DNA of 64,000 bases from Rhizobium sp. 2MFCol3.1 (GTDB lineage Bacteria > Pseudomonadota > Alphaproteobacteria > Rhizobiales > Rhizobiaceae): assembly GCF_000377565.1 (NCBI RefSeq), contig NZ_KB898354.1:558001-622000 (forward strand). The letters run 5' to 3'. The notes under the pieces are model-generated. The model made no database searches. It was given only the letters and a program-made list of their open reading frames with translations, and was not told the DNA's origin. A program made the position numbers and the translations under genes. Shown here in pieces: positions 51,806 to 60,150 of this stretch (its first letter is position 1; each line of letters begins with the position of its first letter).

Positions 51806-52396
51806 TTGAAAACCATCGCCATCGATTTCGAAACCGCCAACGAGCAGCGCGGCAGTGCCTGTTCGGTCGGGCTTGCCTGGATCGAGGATGGGGTGGTGAC
51901 CAAGGTGGAGGAGCGGTTGATACGGCCGCGGGAGATGCGGTTTTCCGGCATGAACATCGCCATCCATGGTATCCGGCCTGAACATGTCGAGGATGCGCCG
52001 GAGTTTCCTGAAGTGATGGACGAGTTCGTCGATGACTTCAGGGGCGCGACCATGATCGCGCATAATGCCTCCTTCGATTTCAGCGTCTGGCGCGCCTGTC
52101 TCGATGGCTACCGGCAGGCCTATCCCGAGCTCACCTATCTCTGCAGCCTGAAGATGTCGCAGCGGATCTGGCCGCATTTTCTGTCGCACCGGCTGAATAT
52201 TTTGGCCGAGCATCTCGGCCTGCGTTTCGTGCACCACAATGCCGCCGAGGATGCCGCCGTCTGCGCGCAGGCGGCGATTGCCATGGCGCGGCATGTGGGG
52301 GCTGCGGCGGTGCATGCGATTCCTGAATTCATCGGCATGAAGCCGGGGCGGCTGACCTCGCGCGGCTACGAGCCCTGCACCTGCCGCAAGGGCTAG
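51806..52396 (+). CDS. DnaQ-like 3'-5' exonuclease
   Basis: A DEDD-family exonuclease of 196 residues. ExoI is IAIDFETANEQRGSACSVGL (Asp and Glu ligands), ExoII is AHNASFDFSVW and ExoIII is HNAAEDAAVCA; the final His before Asp makes it DEDDh type. The C-terminus ends with a small Cys pair (CTC). It resembles the epsilon proofreading subunit but lacks its polymerase-binding tail; it may act in repair or RNA processing. The preferred start is TTG 51806, with GGGAAAG 6 nt upstream; a TTG at 51746 is also in frame. Confidence 0.85.
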   Translation: MKTIAIDFETANEQRGSACSVGLAWIEDGVVTKVEERLIRPREMRFSGMNIAIHGIRPEHVEDAPEFPEVMDEFVDDFRGATMIAHNASFDFSVWRACLDGYRQAYPELTYLCSLKMSQRIWPHFLSHRLNILAEHLGLRFVHHNAAEDAAVCAQAAIAMARHVGAAAVHAIPEFIGMKPGRLTSRGYEPCTCRKG

Positions 52397-52543
52397 CGGC
52401 GTAGGCTTGCTGCGGGCTGTGAAACCGGCGTGGCGCGTCTCCCTTCCTGGGCTCGATTCATGCGCATGGGGTTTCTTGCCATGCGGCAGGCTCCGCCTAT
52501 CTTAGCTTGCGCAACATTGAAGCGCCGCTGAGGGAATTCCGCC

Positions 52544-53038
52544 ATGTCCAGACTTCGCAATCTCGTCCTTTCCGCAGCCGTTCTGGCTGGTGTGTCCGCA
52601 GGTGCCGCGTCTGCGGATGTCGTCGGCAAGGTGGGAGTCGACTGGATCGGCAATGATATCCTCGTCGATGCGGTGGCCGACCCGGAGGTCAAGGGCGTCA
52701 CGTGTCATGTCAGCTATTTCGACCGCAGCGTGATCGATCGCGTCAAGAACGGCAACTGGTTCGAGGATCCCTCGAACAGCGCCATTTCCTGCCATCAGAC
52801 CGGGCCGATCGAGATCGGCGATATCGACCTGTCGAAGGGCGGCGACGAGGTGTTCAAGTCGGGCATCTCGCTGGTCTGGAAGAAGCTCGTCGTCACCCGC
52901 ATCTACGACAAGCAGAACGATACGCTGATCTATCTGGCGCATTCGCGCGAGCTCACCAACGGATCGGCGAAGATGGCGATCTCCACCGTGTCGCTCTACG
53001 GGCAGACGGTGACCTGGAAGAACGGCAAGCCGCAGTAG
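52544..53038 (+). CDS. creA: CreA family periplasmic protein
   Basis: A 164-residue protein with a signal peptide (RLRNLVLSAAVLAGVSAGAASA) and a CreA domain: VGVDWIGNDILVDAVADPEVKGVTCHVSYFD and SNSAISCHQTGPIEIG regions, with two conserved Cys likely forming a disulfide, and FKSGISLVWKKLVVTRIYD. CreA is conserved in proteobacteria, but its function is not known. It stands alone, without creBCD. Confidence 0.88.
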   Translation: MSRLRNLVLSAAVLAGVSAGAASADVVGKVGVDWIGNDILVDAVADPEVKGVTCHVSYFDRSVIDRVKNGNWFEDPSNSAISCHQTGPIEIGDIDLSKGGDEVFKSGISLVWKKLVVTRIYDKQNDTLIYLAHSRELTNGSAKMAISTVSLYGQTVTWKNGKPQ

Positions 53039-53108
53039 GGCGAGGGGTGCGCGCAACTTTCGGTGAAGCCTGCTCTTGTCGTCCCGTGCGATATGGCAAT
53101 CGTCATGC

Positions 53109-53129
53109 GGCGCGGATAAGGTCCGCGCC
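53109..53129 (+). terminator. Hairpin after creA
   Basis: A perfect GGCGCGGA / TCCGCGCC stem with a 5-nt loop, 24 nt before the next start. No T run, so it may be a weak terminator or an mRNA structure at the start of the next gene. Confidence 0.4.
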
Positions 53130-53152
53130 GGAGATCACATGGAAGAGGACTG

Positions 53153-54025
53153 ATGATGGCTGGTAACTACAGGATAGCAAACGAGTTTCTGAGCGTCGAC
53201 GTGTCGTCGCTGGGTGCCGAGATGCAGACGCTCGATACCAGCGACGGGCGTTCGCTGCTGTGGAACGGCGATGCGGCCTTCTGGAGCGGGCGGTCGCCGA
53301 TCCTGTTTCCGATCGTCGGCAAGGCGCCTGACGATACGGTCGAGATCGAGGGCAAGAGCTACCCGATGAACCAGCATGGTTTTGCCCGCCGCGCCGAGTT
53401 CGCGCTTGCTGCGTCCAGCGATACGATGTGCCGCTATGAACTGGCGGCGTCGGAGGCGACGAAGGCAGTTTATCCGTTCGATTTCGTGCTTGCGGTGGAG
53501 CACAGCCTTGAGGGACGCATGCTGACGGTCGCCGCAGAGGTGAGCAATCGAGACCAGCGGCCGATGCCGTTTGGGCTGGGCTTCCACTCCGCCTTCGTCT
53601 GGCCGCTGCCGGGTGCCCAAGGGAGCGATCATGTGATCACGCTTGATAACAAGGCCGAGCCCGCGCTCATCCGCCTCTCCGGCGGGCTGTTGTCGTTCGC
53701 CAAGCATCCGTCGCCGTTCAGGCAAGGCCGTCTGGTGCTCGATCACAGGATGTTCGATGAGGACGCGATGGTCTTTCCTGAGGGGGCCGGCGAGGGGCTG
53801 CGCTATAGCGCCGAGGGCGGGCAGACGCTGCATTTCAGCTTCGAGAACCTGCCCAATCTGGCGCTCTGGCAGAAGCCAGGCGCACCCTTCATCTGCATCG
53901 AGCCCTGGCACGGCATGGCGGCCGAGAATGGCAGCTCCAGGGCGCTTGCCGAGCGGCCCTACAGCCAGACGCTGGAAGCGGGCAAGACCGCGCGCTTTGC
54001 CTTCTCCGTCGAGATCTTGGGTTAA
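53153..54025 (+). CDS. Aldose 1-epimerase family protein
   Basis: A 290-residue beta-sandwich protein of the galactose mutarotase-like fold. NQHGFARRAEF, FGLGFHSAFVWPL (His pair) and the late IEPWHGMAAENGS carry the expected active-site His and Glu residues. It resembles the LacX/YeaD-type branch that acts on phosphorylated or free aldoses. GAGGACTG precedes the start; ATG 53156 is equally possible. It ends at a strong terminator. Confidence 0.85.
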   Translation: MMAGNYRIANEFLSVDVSSLGAEMQTLDTSDGRSLLWNGDAAFWSGRSPILFPIVGKAPDDTVEIEGKSYPMNQHGFARRAEFALAASSDTMCRYELAASEATKAVYPFDFVLAVEHSLEGRMLTVAAEVSNRDQRPMPFGLGFHSAFVWPLPGAQGSDHVITLDNKAEPALIRLSGGLLSFAKHPSPFRQGRLVLDHRMFDEDAMVFPEGAGEGLRYSAEGGQTLHFSFENLPNLALWQKPGAPFICIEPWHGMAAENGSSRALAERPYSQTLEAGKTARFAFSVEILG

Positions 54026-54052
54026 GCTTAGACCAGCTGCCGATTGAAATGA

Positions 54053-54087
54053 AAACAGCCCGCGACGGATGCCGTCGCGGGCTGTTT
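54053..54087. terminator. Bidirectional terminator between convergent genes
   Basis: A perfect 16-bp stem (AAACAGCCCGCGACGG / CCGTCGCGGGCTGTTT) with a 3-nt loop, between the epimerase-like gene (+) and cheW (-). Confidence 0.88.
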
Positions 54088-54110
54088 CGTATTGCAGTGC
54101 TCGATCAGGC

Positions 54111-54581
54111 TTACGCGGCTTCGCGGGCCAGTTCGTCGGCGATGACGGTGTCGAGGTTGAGGAAGCAGACCATGGTCTTTTCCAGCGCCACGATGCCGCG
54201 GCAGAAGGCGCGCTGCTCTTCCGGGATGATTTCCGGCGCCGGCTGCAGGTCTTCGCTCTTGATGGTCATCATGTCGGAAACCTGTTCGACCAGAAGGCCG
54301 ACCAGCTTGCCGGCGATGTCGGTGACGATGATGGCGGAGCGCTCGGAAGGCTCGGTCATCTTCATGCCGAGGCGGCAGGCCATGTCGATAACGGGGATGA
54401 CGGCGCCGCGCAGGTTGATGAGGCCGAGAACGTAGGGCGGGGTGTGCGGCATCGGGGTGACCGGCGCCCAGCCGCGGATTTCGCGGATCGCCATGATGTC
54501 GATGCAGAATTCCTGCTCGCCGAGATGGAAGGACACGATCTCCAAATGAGAACCGGTCTGGTTGATGACAGTGCTATTCAT
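54111..54581 (-). CDS. cheW: Chemotaxis coupling protein CheW
   Basis: A 156-residue CheW domain: EIVSFHLGEQEFCIDIMAIREI, VLGLINLRGAVIPVIDMACRLG, IIVTDIAGKLVGLLVEQVSDM and GIVALEKTMVCFLNLD. CheW links chemoreceptors to the CheA kinase. It directly follows a chemoreceptor gene on the minus strand; the ATG at 54581 is 3 nt after its stop, and a TTG at 54587 would overlap that stop (TTGA). No cheA or other che gene is in the window, so the pair feeds a system encoded elsewhere. Confidence 0.93.
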   Translation of the reverse strand: MNSTVINQTGSHLEIVSFHLGEQEFCIDIMAIREIRGWAPVTPMPHTPPYVLGLINLRGAVIPVIDMACRLGMKMTEPSERSAIIVTDIAGKLVGLLVEQVSDMMTIKSEDLQPAPEIIPEEQRAFCRGIVALEKTMVCFLNLDTVIADELAREAA

Positions 54582-54583
54582 GA

Positions 54584-56548
54584 TCAAAATTCTTCCCAGT
54601 TGTCTCCGGCCGGAGCGGCCATGGCTCGTGCGGCGCTGCCGCCGCTGAATGCGCCCGCGACCTTGCCGATGAGGGCTCGGGCGGGAGATGATTTCGGATG
54701 CGAGGCTGCTGATGCTTCCCGCGGCGTGTGACGGGCATTCATGCCCTCGCCGATATTGAACGTGCCGATCAGCTGGATCAGGTGGTCGGCGTCGGTGGCA
54801 AGCGTATGGCTTGCCGCGTTCGTCTCTTCCACCATGGCCGCGTTTTTCTGCGTGACCTGGTCCATCTGGCTGATGGCTGTATTGATCTCGTTCAGTCCTA
54901 CCGATTGTTCGCGTGCAGAGGTTACGATTGATTTAACATGTTCGTCGATCCGCGAAACATCTTCGCCGATTTCGCGCAAAGCCTGTCCCGCGGCCGTCAC
55001 AAGCTCGCCGCCGGTCTTCACTTCGGCGCCGGATTTGCCGATCAGCGTCTTGATATCCTTGGCGGCGTTGGCGGCGCGCACGGCGAGTTCACGCACTTCC
55101 TGGGCCACGACCGCAAACCCCTTGCCGGCTTCGCCGGCACGGGCCGCCTCGACGCCCGCGTTCAGCGCCAGCAGGTTGGTCTGGAAGGCGATCTCGTCGA
55201 TGACGTTGATGATCTGACCGATTTCGCGCGAGGCGGTCTCGATGCGTTCCATCGCGGCCATCGCGTCGTTGACGACGATATCGGACTTGGCGGTGTTCTC
55301 CCGGGTAAGGGCTACCATCTGGCCGACGCTCTCGGCGCGGTTGGTGGCGTTGCGCACCGTGGTGGTGATCTGGTCGAGCGCGGCCGATGTCTGTTCCAGC
55401 GAGGCGGCCTGCTGCTCGGTGCGCTTGGCGAGGTCATCGGCGGCCGAGCGCATCTGCCGGCCATTGGCCTGGATCGATGTGCCGTTGCGGGTGATCTCGG
55501 TCATCGTCTGGCGCAGCGTCGCGGTGGTCTGGTTGAAGTCGGCGCGCAGGCCCTCCAGCTCCGGCTTGAAGGCGTTTACGATCGTCGCGGTCACATCGCC
55601 GGCGGCAAGGCGCTTCAGGCCCTGGCCGAGCGCTGTGACGGCGGTGTTGAGCGCTTCGGTGTCGGCGAGCTTGGCGGCGTCGCGGCTGCGGCGCTCGGCG
55701 TCCGATTGCTGGCGCTCGCTTTCACTGCGCTGTTCGAGCGCGCGCTTGTCGATCGCTGCCTGCCTAAATCCTTCGGCGGCGCGGGCCATGTCGCCGATTT
55801 CGTCGCCACGTTGGGTGGCGGGCACGGGGCTGTCGAGATCGCCATTGGTGATCCGCTGCATGCTGGCGCGAACGCTCTCGATGCCGCGCCGGATCGAGCC
55901 GCCATGGATGTATTGGAGGCCGGCCATGCACAGCATGGCGATGATGCCGAGGCCGATCTGGATGTAGACGGCATCCTCGGAGATCGCGTTTGCCTGTTCG
56001 ATGCGTTTCTTGGCGATGGCGCCGCCGTCGATGGCGAGCTTGTCGAGCGTCGTGGTCAGCTTGTCGCCGCCGCTGTCGATGGCGTCGTCCAGCTGGTCGA
56101 AGGCGGCTGCCGGCGCGCCGGTTTCGACCGCATTCTTGAGGTCGCCGAGGATGCTCTGCTTGAGGGCGGCGACATCGGCGTCATAATTCGAGACGAGAGC
56201 GGCTGCGTTCATTTCGTCTGCGAGCAGACGCATCTGGCTGGCGCCGCTCGAGAGCTGCGCGATCGAATCGTTCATCAGCTTCAGGCGTTCCGTCGTGACC
56301 ACCTTGCTGTCGCGATCGACGATGGTGTCCATCGCCGCCAGAATGAGCGTGAGGTTGGCCGTGCGCATCTCGTTGATGTAGTCGACGCTTGCCTGGATTT
56401 CGTTGGCCCGATCGAGCGCCTTGCGCACCGTGATGTTTTCATACCATCCGATGCCCATCATCGCGCCGAAGCCGATCAATGCCGCGCCGGCGAGCGTTCC
56501 GAGCCTCTGGCTGACGGAAAGGCTCTTACGCACTGTCATGTCTGTCAT
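54584..56548 (-). CDS. Methyl-accepting chemotaxis protein
   Basis: A 654-residue chemoreceptor. TM1 is near residue 20 and TM2 near 190 (VYIQIGLGIIAMLCMAGLQYI), bounding a periplasmic all-helical ligand domain of about 150 residues. A HAMP region (SVRASMQRITNGDLDSPVP) precedes the signalling domain with the hairpin tip IDEIAFQTNLLALNAGVEAARAGE. The protein ends in NWEEF, a tail pentapeptide of the NWETF type that binds CheR/CheB. Start: ATG 56548 (MTDMTVRKS) follows GGAGGGG at 12 nt; ATG 56539 is possible. The ligand is unknown. Confidence 0.94.
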   Translation of the reverse strand: MTDMTVRKSLSVSQRLGTLAGAALIGFGAMMGIGWYENITVRKALDRANEIQASVDYINEMRTANLTLILAAMDTIVDRDSKVVTTERLKLMNDSIAQLSSGASQMRLLADEMNAAALVSNYDADVAALKQSILGDLKNAVETGAPAAAFDQLDDAIDSGGDKLTTTLDKLAIDGGAIAKKRIEQANAISEDAVYIQIGLGIIAMLCMAGLQYIHGGSIRRGIESVRASMQRITNGDLDSPVPATQRGDEIGDMARAAEGFRQAAIDKRALEQRSESERQQSDAERRSRDAAKLADTEALNTAVTALGQGLKRLAAGDVTATIVNAFKPELEGLRADFNQTTATLRQTMTEITRNGTSIQANGRQMRSAADDLAKRTEQQAASLEQTSAALDQITTTVRNATNRAESVGQMVALTRENTAKSDIVVNDAMAAMERIETASREIGQIINVIDEIAFQTNLLALNAGVEAARAGEAGKGFAVVAQEVRELAVRAANAAKDIKTLIGKSGAEVKTGGELVTAAGQALREIGEDVSRIDEHVKSIVTSAREQSVGLNEINTAISQMDQVTQKNAAMVEETNAASHTLATDADHLIQLIGTFNIGEGMNARHTPREASAASHPKSSPARALIGKVAGAFSGGSAARAMAAPAGDNWEEF

Positions 56549-56851
56549 GTGAAGACTTGTCCCCTCCGCGATGAGCGCGGTCATGTTCTCATTCGCCAGC
56601 AAGCGGATATGCGGGATCAAGCTCCAGCCGGACATCATGTCAGTCGAACGGCGAGCGTCCTATCCGGGGCTAAATATGCCAATGACTTTTTAAGTATTTG
56701 CTAACGATAAACGGTCGGTCTGCGATTGCGCTCAGCATGGGGTGAGGCAATTCATCACGGCCCGAAAAACGTCTTGTTGAATTGCGCGGCTGCCGGCGAC
56801 GCGATATCAGGCAAGGGGACGGGATTGCTTTCCCGGGCGAGGAAATTATCG
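56549..56851. other. Divergent intergenic region between mcp and sco
   Basis: About 300 bp, AT-richer around 56660-56710 (TTTTTAAGTATTTGC), probably holding the chemoreceptor promoter. In-frame codons before the sco start (56726-56851) lack a ribosome site and do not look coding. Confidence 0.45.
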
Positions 56852-57454
56852 ATGAAAACAGTGCGTATCGCCGTGTGGGTTGCCGTGTTTCTGATGGCCG
56901 GTATCCTGGGATGGCTGACCTTGAATGTGACGCAGACCAAGGAGGTCGCCTCCGACGGTCCGTTCGGCGTGCCGTTCACGCTTGTGGCCCAGGATGGCAA
57001 GCCGATCACCGAGCAGGCGTTTCGCGGCAAGCCGTCGGCGGTGTTCTTCGGCTTCACGCATTGCCCCGAGGTCTGCCCGACGACGCTGTTCGAACTCGAT
57101 GGCTGGCTGAAGCAGGTCGATCCCAATGGCGATAAGCTGCATGCCTATTTCGTCAGCGTCGATCCGGAGCGTGATACGCCCGATGTGATGAACCAGTATG
57201 TGTCGAACGTTTCCAAGCGCATCGTCGGCATTTCGGGCGCGCCGGACAAGGTGGCGGACGTGATCAAGGGTTACCGCGTCTACGCCAAGAAGGTGCCGGT
57301 CGACGAAAACAACCCCAATGGCGACTACACCATGGATCACACGGCCTCGGTGTTCCTGCTCGATTCCCAAGGGCGTTTCGCTGGAACGATCGCCTATGGC
57401 GAAAATCCCGATACGGCGGTAAAAAAGCTGGAGAACCTCGCCAACAAGGGATGA
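56852..57454 (+). CDS. SCO1/SenC family copper chaperone
   Basis: A 200-residue, membrane-anchored thioredoxin-fold protein. N-terminal helix VRIAVWVAVFLMAGILGWLTL, then the copper motif CPEVCP (about residue 74) and the distal His in YTMDHTASVFL. Sco proteins deliver copper to the CuA site of cytochrome oxidase or act as thiol-disulfide reductants. ATG 56852 has a GAGGAAATT ribosome site. The next gene starts 4 nt after the stop. Confidence 0.93.
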   Translation: MKTVRIAVWVAVFLMAGILGWLTLNVTQTKEVASDGPFGVPFTLVAQDGKPITEQAFRGKPSAVFFGFTHCPEVCPTTLFELDGWLKQVDPNGDKLHAYFVSVDPERDTPDVMNQYVSNVSKRIVGISGAPDKVADVIKGYRVYAKKVPVDENNPNGDYTMDHTASVFLLDSQGRFAGTIAYGENPDTAVKKLENLANKG

Positions 57455-57458
57455 GATC

Positions 57459-58583
57459 ATGGCGCCGGGGCATCGCAGCATTCTGATTGCAGGCGCCGGC
57501 ACGACCGGTCTTACCGTTGCCCTCGAGCTCGCCCGACGCGGCTTTCGCCCGCGTGTCGTCGACAATGACCTCGGTCCCGTTCCGCTTGCCGAAAGCAGGG
57601 CTCTCGGCGTCAATGCGCGGACGCTGACGCTGCTTGGTCCATCGCGGGTAACGGATGCCATTCTGCAGGAGGCGCAGCAGATCGCGCAGTTTCGCGCGAC
57701 CTCCGAGGGTCATCGCCTGGCGACGGTCGATACGACGAAGCTGCCGGGGCGCTTCAGCGCCATTTACGCGCTGGCGCAGGGACATACCGAACGACTGCTT
57801 CTCAGCAAGCTCGATGATTACGAGGTCGATCCCGAATGGCAGACCGCGATCGAGAAGGTATCCGGCGATGCCAAGCCCGTCGTCACGCTGCGCAAGCCTG
57901 ACGGGACGGTCGAGACCGCGACGTTCGATATCGTCATCGGGGCGGATGGCGCGCATTCGGTGGTGCGCAAGGCTGTCGGTATCGGCTTTCCGGGGGAGGC
58001 GCTGGAGAGCAGCTTCTATCTGGCCGACTTTCACTACAAGAAGGAGATCGACCCGCATTTCATCGAGATGCAGCTGGTCGATCCAGGCATGATCGGCAGG
58101 ATCCCGGTCGAGCGCGATGTGCTGCGGTTCATTTCGACGCTGCCGGATTTCGAGACGAAGATCGTTCATCCCGGGCCGGTGGCGGAGCGTCTCTGGGCCT
58201 CGGAGTTTCGCATTCACTTCCGGCATGTCGAAGCGATGGCCAAGGGCAATGTGTTTCTGGCCGGCGATGCCGCGCATATCCATTCGCCTGCCGGTGCGCG
58301 CGGCATGAATCTCGGGATCGAGGATGCCTGCTGGCTCGCTTATCTGATTTCCGAGGGCCGGGAGAGCGAGTACAGTCGGCTTCGATTGCCGGCGGTAAAG
58401 ACCGTGCTGAAGCAGACGCGGCAGCTGACAAGGCTGATTGCGATGCGCAATCGACTGGCTATTTCGATCCGGAACCTTGCGGTGCCGGTGCTTTTTAGAC
58501 TACCTGCATTCCAACGAAGATTGCTGACCGGCGTTGCGGGCTACGACACGCCGCCGCCGCCGTGGATCGACGGCGCGTTGTAA
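57459..58583 (+). CDS. FAD-dependent monooxygenase (PHBH-fold)
   Basis: A 374-residue group A flavoprotein monooxygenase. GxGxxG is ILIAGAGTTGLTVALELARRG; the DG motif is IVIGADGAHSVVRKAVG; the second FAD motif is VFLAGDAAHIHSPAGARGMNLGIEDACWLAY. Such enzymes hydroxylate aromatic compounds using NAD(P)H and O2; the substrate is unknown. It is 4 nt behind sco and 15 nt ahead of prmA, so it may be co-transcribed, though no functional link is obvious. Confidence 0.9.
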   Translation: MAPGHRSILIAGAGTTGLTVALELARRGFRPRVVDNDLGPVPLAESRALGVNARTLTLLGPSRVTDAILQEAQQIAQFRATSEGHRLATVDTTKLPGRFSAIYALAQGHTERLLLSKLDDYEVDPEWQTAIEKVSGDAKPVVTLRKPDGTVETATFDIVIGADGAHSVVRKAVGIGFPGEALESSFYLADFHYKKEIDPHFIEMQLVDPGMIGRIPVERDVLRFISTLPDFETKIVHPGPVAERLWASEFRIHFRHVEAMAKGNVFLAGDAAHIHSPAGARGMNLGIEDACWLAYLISEGRESEYSRLRLPAVKTVLKQTRQLTRLIAMRNRLAISIRNLAVPVLFRLPAFQRRLLTGVAGYDTPPPPWIDGAL

Positions 58584-58598
58584 CGGGAAAGACCGACC

Positions 58599-59477
58599 TT
58601 GAGTGAAATCCGCCTCTATGTGACGACGACAGAAGTGCTGGCCGGGGAAGTGCTCGACCTTTTGTCCGAGGTGTTCGGCGAAGAAGACTTCGCCATCGCC
58701 ACCACCGAAATCGACGAGAAGAAGGACATCTGGGAAGCCTCCGTCTACATGATGCAGGTCGACGAAGATGACGTCCGCGTCCGCGTCGAGGCGGCGCTTT
58801 CAGAAGCGTTCCCGGATATGACGGTCGAGCGCGAGGTCATTCCCGATGTCGATTGGGTGGCGAAGTCGCTCGAGGGGCTGAAGCCGGTCCGGGCAGGGCG
58901 CTTCCTGGTTCATGGCTCGCACGACCGCGACAAGGTGCGCTCCGGCGATATCGCCATCGAGATCGATGCCGGCCAAGCCTTCGGCACCGGCCATCACGGC
59001 ACGACGGCGGGCTGCCTTGAGGTCATCGACCGCGTAGTGCGCTCGCGCCGCGTCCGCAACGCGCTCGATCTCGGCACCGGCAGCGGCGTTCTGGCGATCG
59101 CTGTGCGCAAGCTGAAGAACATTCCGGTTCTCGCCACCGACATCGATCCGATCGCCACCCGTGTCGCGGCCGAGAACGTGCGCCGCAACGGCATCGCGTC
59201 GGGTATCGTCACGGAGACGGCGCCCGGGTTTCATTCGACGGCGTTTTCGAACCATGGTCCGTTCGACCTCATCATCGCCAATATCCTGGCGCGGCCGCTG
59301 ATCAAGATGGCGCCGCAGCTCGTCACGCATCTGGCGCCGGGCGGATCGGTGATCCTGTCGGGCATTCTGGCGTCGCAGCGCTGGAAGGTGCTGGCGGCCT
59401 ATAATGGCGCGCATCTGAGGCATGTGCGCACGATCTGGCGCAATGGCTGGGTGACGATCCATCTCGACCGGCCGTAA
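58599..59477 (+). CDS. prmA: Ribosomal protein L11 methyltransferase
   Basis: A 292-residue PrmA. An N-terminal substrate-recognition domain (about residues 1-90) is followed by a methyltransferase domain with IDAGQAFGTGHHGTTAGCL (the PrmA signature before the SAM loop), ALDLGTGSGVLAIA and LIIANILARPL. It trimethylates L11. The start is a TTG at 58599 with GGGAAAG 7 nt upstream; no ATG is suitably placed. A terminator follows. Confidence 0.94.
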   Translation: MSEIRLYVTTTEVLAGEVLDLLSEVFGEEDFAIATTEIDEKKDIWEASVYMMQVDEDDVRVRVEAALSEAFPDMTVEREVIPDVDWVAKSLEGLKPVRAGRFLVHGSHDRDKVRSGDIAIEIDAGQAFGTGHHGTTAGCLEVIDRVVRSRRVRNALDLGTGSGVLAIAVRKLKNIPVLATDIDPIATRVAAENVRRNGIASGIVTETAPGFHSTAFSNHGPFDLIIANILARPLIKMAPQLVTHLAPGGSVILSGILASQRWKVLAAYNGAHLRHVRTIWRNGWVTIHLDRP

Positions 59478-59505
59478 GGTCTGGATCCAAGTCCACATTC
59501 AAAAA

Positions 59506-59541
59506 AAAGCCCCGAGCGCCTGATTGGCCTCGGGGCTTTTG
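59506..59541 (+). terminator. Rho-independent terminator after prmA
   Basis: Perfect AAAAGCCCCGAG / CTCGGGGCTTTT stem with a 12-nt loop, ending in T residues. Confidence 0.9.
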
Positions 59542-59565
59542 CATTTGGATCGCGTCACATCGCGA

Positions 59566-59600
59566 CAAAAAGAAAAGGCGGCGCCAATGGCACCGCCTTG
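59566..59600 (-). terminator. Rho-independent terminator of the 49-residue ORF
   Basis: On the minus strand GGCGGTGCC pairs with GGCGCCGCC (one G-T pair, 3-nt loop), followed by TTTTCTTTTTG. It lies about 115 nt beyond the small ORF's stop and is evidence of a minus-strand transcript. Confidence 0.85.
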
Positions 59601-59715
59601 CGACCGGTTTCCCGATCATGTCTGCGAGCTTGATGAGGAGGAGTGCTCAAGCAGACGTCTACTTATTCTGATCGCCGTTCCGGTGAGGGAGGAGGAGAGC
59701 GGAGCGGCGCGTTGC

Positions 59716-59865
59716 TCAGAATGCGTAGCTTCTTGCGGCGCCAGCGAGAATGGTGCGGGGGCCTTCGTTCAGCGGGCGACGAGCGCCGATGATATGACGG
59801 ACAGTCTGGCGCTCGCCAGCCTGTACCGGGCTGCTGTAAGCGGAGCGCGACAGAGAGGCAGTCAT
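59716..59865 (-). CDS. 49-residue small protein of unknown function
   Basis: The minus-strand ORF encodes a basic, non-hydrophobic peptide starting MTASLSRSAYSSPVQAGERQ and ending with RTILAGAARSYAF. About one residue in seven is Arg, and no Cys, Trp or Lys is present. The ATG at 59865 has AAGGAA about 8 nt upstream, and a canonical terminator sits downstream at 59566-59600, so a dedicated short transcript is likely. Three tyrosine/phenylalanine-flanked Ser-rich and Arg-rich parts suggest a nucleic-acid- or ribosome-associated role, but this is only a guess. I do not recognise a family. Confidence 0.6.
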   Translation of the reverse strand: MTASLSRSAYSSPVQAGERQTVRHIIGARRPLNEGPRTILAGAARSYAF

Positions 59866-60150
59866 TTCAAAATTCCTTTTGTTTCCGGTTCACTTTGAAC
59901 CATTCGATGAGCGCCTTATAACCGATCGAAAAAATCGAGGCAGAGGGTTTGTCTCATGGGAGCCATGCAGCCAATGCATAAAGCGTGCCAAGCCGGTGAA
60001 TTGCGCCTCATTTCCGCCCAAATATTACGCGGCTTTCGATCATCGGCGCGACGCGGTTTTTCTCCCGTTCGCGTGAAATTCCGATAATATAGCGGCATTC
60101 CGCCTGCCGGATTCGTGTTGAATGTCGGACCAAACATCAGGTTTTTGAGC
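59866..60150. other. Divergent intergenic region between the small ORF and pepP
   Basis: 285 bp with the presumed promoters of both genes. No RNA family or repeat is recognised; plus-strand open frames here lack ribosome sites. Confidence 0.45.

Noticed and set aside
59524..59898. 124-codon plus-strand frame between prmA and pepP
   Set aside because: It begins inside the prmA terminator, lacks a ribosome site and crosses two hairpins.
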